DNA from: Planctomycetota bacterium
GTDB lineage: Bacteria; Planctomycetota; UBA1135; GCA-002686595
Direction of reading: 5' to 3'
Assembly (NCBI GenBank): GCA_029212845.1
Contig: JARGPD010000031.1
Span: forward strand, 385-36,221
Length of the DNA: 35,837 nt
The notes under the pieces are model-generated. The model was given only the letters and a program-made list of their open reading frames with translations, did not search any database and was not told the DNA's origin. This document shows, piece after piece, positions 35,068-35,837 of this stretch. The position numbers and the translations under genes were made by a program. Position 1 is the first letter of the stretch; each line of letters starts with the position of its first letter.

Positions 35068-35142
35068 CCGCTACGCCTCGACGGTCGCCGCGCGGGCGCT
35101 AGCCCCGGTGCGCGCGGAGGACGTTCCGGCGCCCGGCCTGCT

Positions 35143-35628
35143 TCATCTCGCGGAGGATGCCAAGGCTCCCGTCTCGGTCGTCCGCAGCGGGGCTCCGCCA
35201 GAGCGCCGTCGCAGGACCACGTCGCCCGAGCGCGCCCGGGTGTCGTGCCACACGCCGCGCAGCTCGCCCGTGGCCAGCCGCTGAAGCTGGTACACGCAGC
35301 GGTAGCCGGGCTCGTGCTGCTGCAAGAGGACCAGGGGGCTGCCGTCGGCATGCACGACCTCGCCGGTGAAGCGCGCGTCGCGCACCTCGCCGAAGACCGG
35401 CCCCGCAAAGACGCCCCGGACCCGGTCGCGCCGCACGGCCAGCTGCACGTCGGTGACCTTCGGCGAGGCGGACAGCTCGCCGTCGACCGCGTCGTCCCAG
35501 GCTAGCTCCCAAGTCCCTGCCGGCAGGACCGGGCAGGAGCCGGAGGGCTGCGCAGGCGGCGGCCCAGCCAGGGACAGCGACAGGGCGGCGGCCAGTCCGA
35601 GGGACGTCTTCAGCGTGCGCGCGAGCAT
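35143..35628 (-). CDS. Small secreted protein of unknown function
   Basis: A 161-residue protein with a signal peptide (MLARTLKTSLGLAAALSLSL, cleaved near PAQ). The mature part is mostly short beta strands: GTWELAWDDAVDG, VTDVQLAVRRDRVRGVF, FTGEVVHADGS, CVYQLQRLATGELRGVWHD and SGDVVLRR, resembling small lipocalin-like or avidin-like barrels, with two cysteines that could bridge. No family recognised. An AGGAGA Shine-Dalgarno lies seven bases before ATG at 35628, so this is a real gene. It converges on the acyltransferase gene. Confidence 0.75.
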   Translation of the reverse strand: MLARTLKTSLGLAAALSLSLAGPPPAQPSGSCPVLPAGTWELAWDDAVDGELSASPKVTDVQLAVRRDRVRGVFAGPVFGEVRDARFTGEVVHADGSPLVLLQQHEPGYRCVYQLQRLATGELRGVWHDTRARSGDVVLRRRSGGAPLRTTETGALASSAR

Positions 35629-35732
35629 GGGGTTCTCCTGGGTGTGGTGGCCTGGAGGGCCACGGACGGCTCGAGCTGTCGAGGCTAACCCAGGCGGCGC
35701 GGACTGTCGACCGAAGCCTGCACCAGCCGCGC

Positions 35733-35837
35733 CTACGCGGCGCCTAGCAGCCCGTTGAAGGAGTGCTTCGGATGCCAGGGTGGCAGCATCCGCTCCGGTG
35801 TGGTGCCTGGAAACGCAGGCGAATCGGTGGATTCGGC
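35733..35837 (-). CDS. C-terminal end of a minus-strand ORF, cut by the window edge
   Basis: On the minus strand a frame runs in from the right edge and ends at TAG (35735-35733). The last 34 residues include FPGTTPERMLPPWHPKHSFN followed by GLLGAA. The ending is coding-like. CTAGCAGCCCGTTGAA (about 35744-35759) at its 3' end resembles sequences I recall at the ends of repeated elements in planctomycete genomes, so this might be part of an insertion element, but nothing here proves it. Confidence 0.35.
   Translation of the reverse strand, partial: AESTDSPAFPGTTPERMLPPWHPKHSFNGLLGAA

Overview
The window is very GC-rich (about 70% or more in most genes) and densely packed. It looks like a chromosome segment of a free-living, diderm, heterotrophic bacterium. 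The gene style fits Planctomycetota best: many weak Shine-Dalgarno sites, GTG and TTG starts, ATGA/GTGA overlaps, large secreted proteins of unknown function, a PDZ protein with GDD-Y repeats, and an ECF sigma factor paired with a large membrane protein. This taxonomic guess is an inference (moderate confidence); Myxococcota or another high-GC diderm phylum is not excluded. No rRNA, tRNA, CRISPR array or complete insertion sequence was found.

Layout. 1-611 has no secure gene. 612-4467 (+) is a translationally coupled trio: a fused alpha/beta 2-oxoacid dehydrogenase E1, an acyltransferase (FabD-like) protein with a GNSMG nucleophile elbow, and a DUF2809-like membrane protein. 4630-6985 (+) has two unknown proteins, a 57-residue membrane protein and a coupled three-His-box desaturase. 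7037-8395 (-) is glutamate dehydrogenase; 8532-8768 (+) is a CPFC glutaredoxin. 8976-13241 holds two paralogous secreted proteins, one very methionine-rich, around an HD hydrolase gene. 13349-14101 (+) is a membrane-anchored coiled-coil protein with a poly-glycine tail and a strong hairpin that ends at its start codon. 14173-21406 (-) is a signalling and surface block: a beta-helix protein, an OmpR-type regulator, its histidine kinase, a PDZ/GDD-Y repeat protein, and a hybrid kinase that has lost its phospho-acceptor histidine. 21564-23121 (+) is a nitroreductase and a divergent ROK-like kinase.

The strongest discovery is at 23223-24203 (-). An exported TlpA/thioredoxin-like protein carries an in-frame TGA exactly where the first cysteine of the WCGPC active site should be (W-U-G-P-C), with a well placed hairpin just downstream. 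This is best read as a selenoprotein with its SECIS element. It lies behind murQ (MurNAc-6-phosphate etherase) and a gene of unknown function on the same strand.

26122-31177 encodes envelope proteins (a lipoprotein barrel and a large barrel) and an ECF sigma factor coupled to a large membrane protein, probably its regulator. The sigma gene and the divergent barrel gene each carry a GGAGTTTGG motif 37-38 nt before the start codon, suggesting one regulon. 31204-35067 (+) is a phosphoesterase followed by WecG/TagA-type glycosyltransferase, sulfotransferase and acyltransferase-3 genes, which look like one end of an exopolysaccharide synthesis and decoration locus. The window ends with a small secreted protein (-) and the C-terminal end of a minus-strand ORF cut by the window edge.
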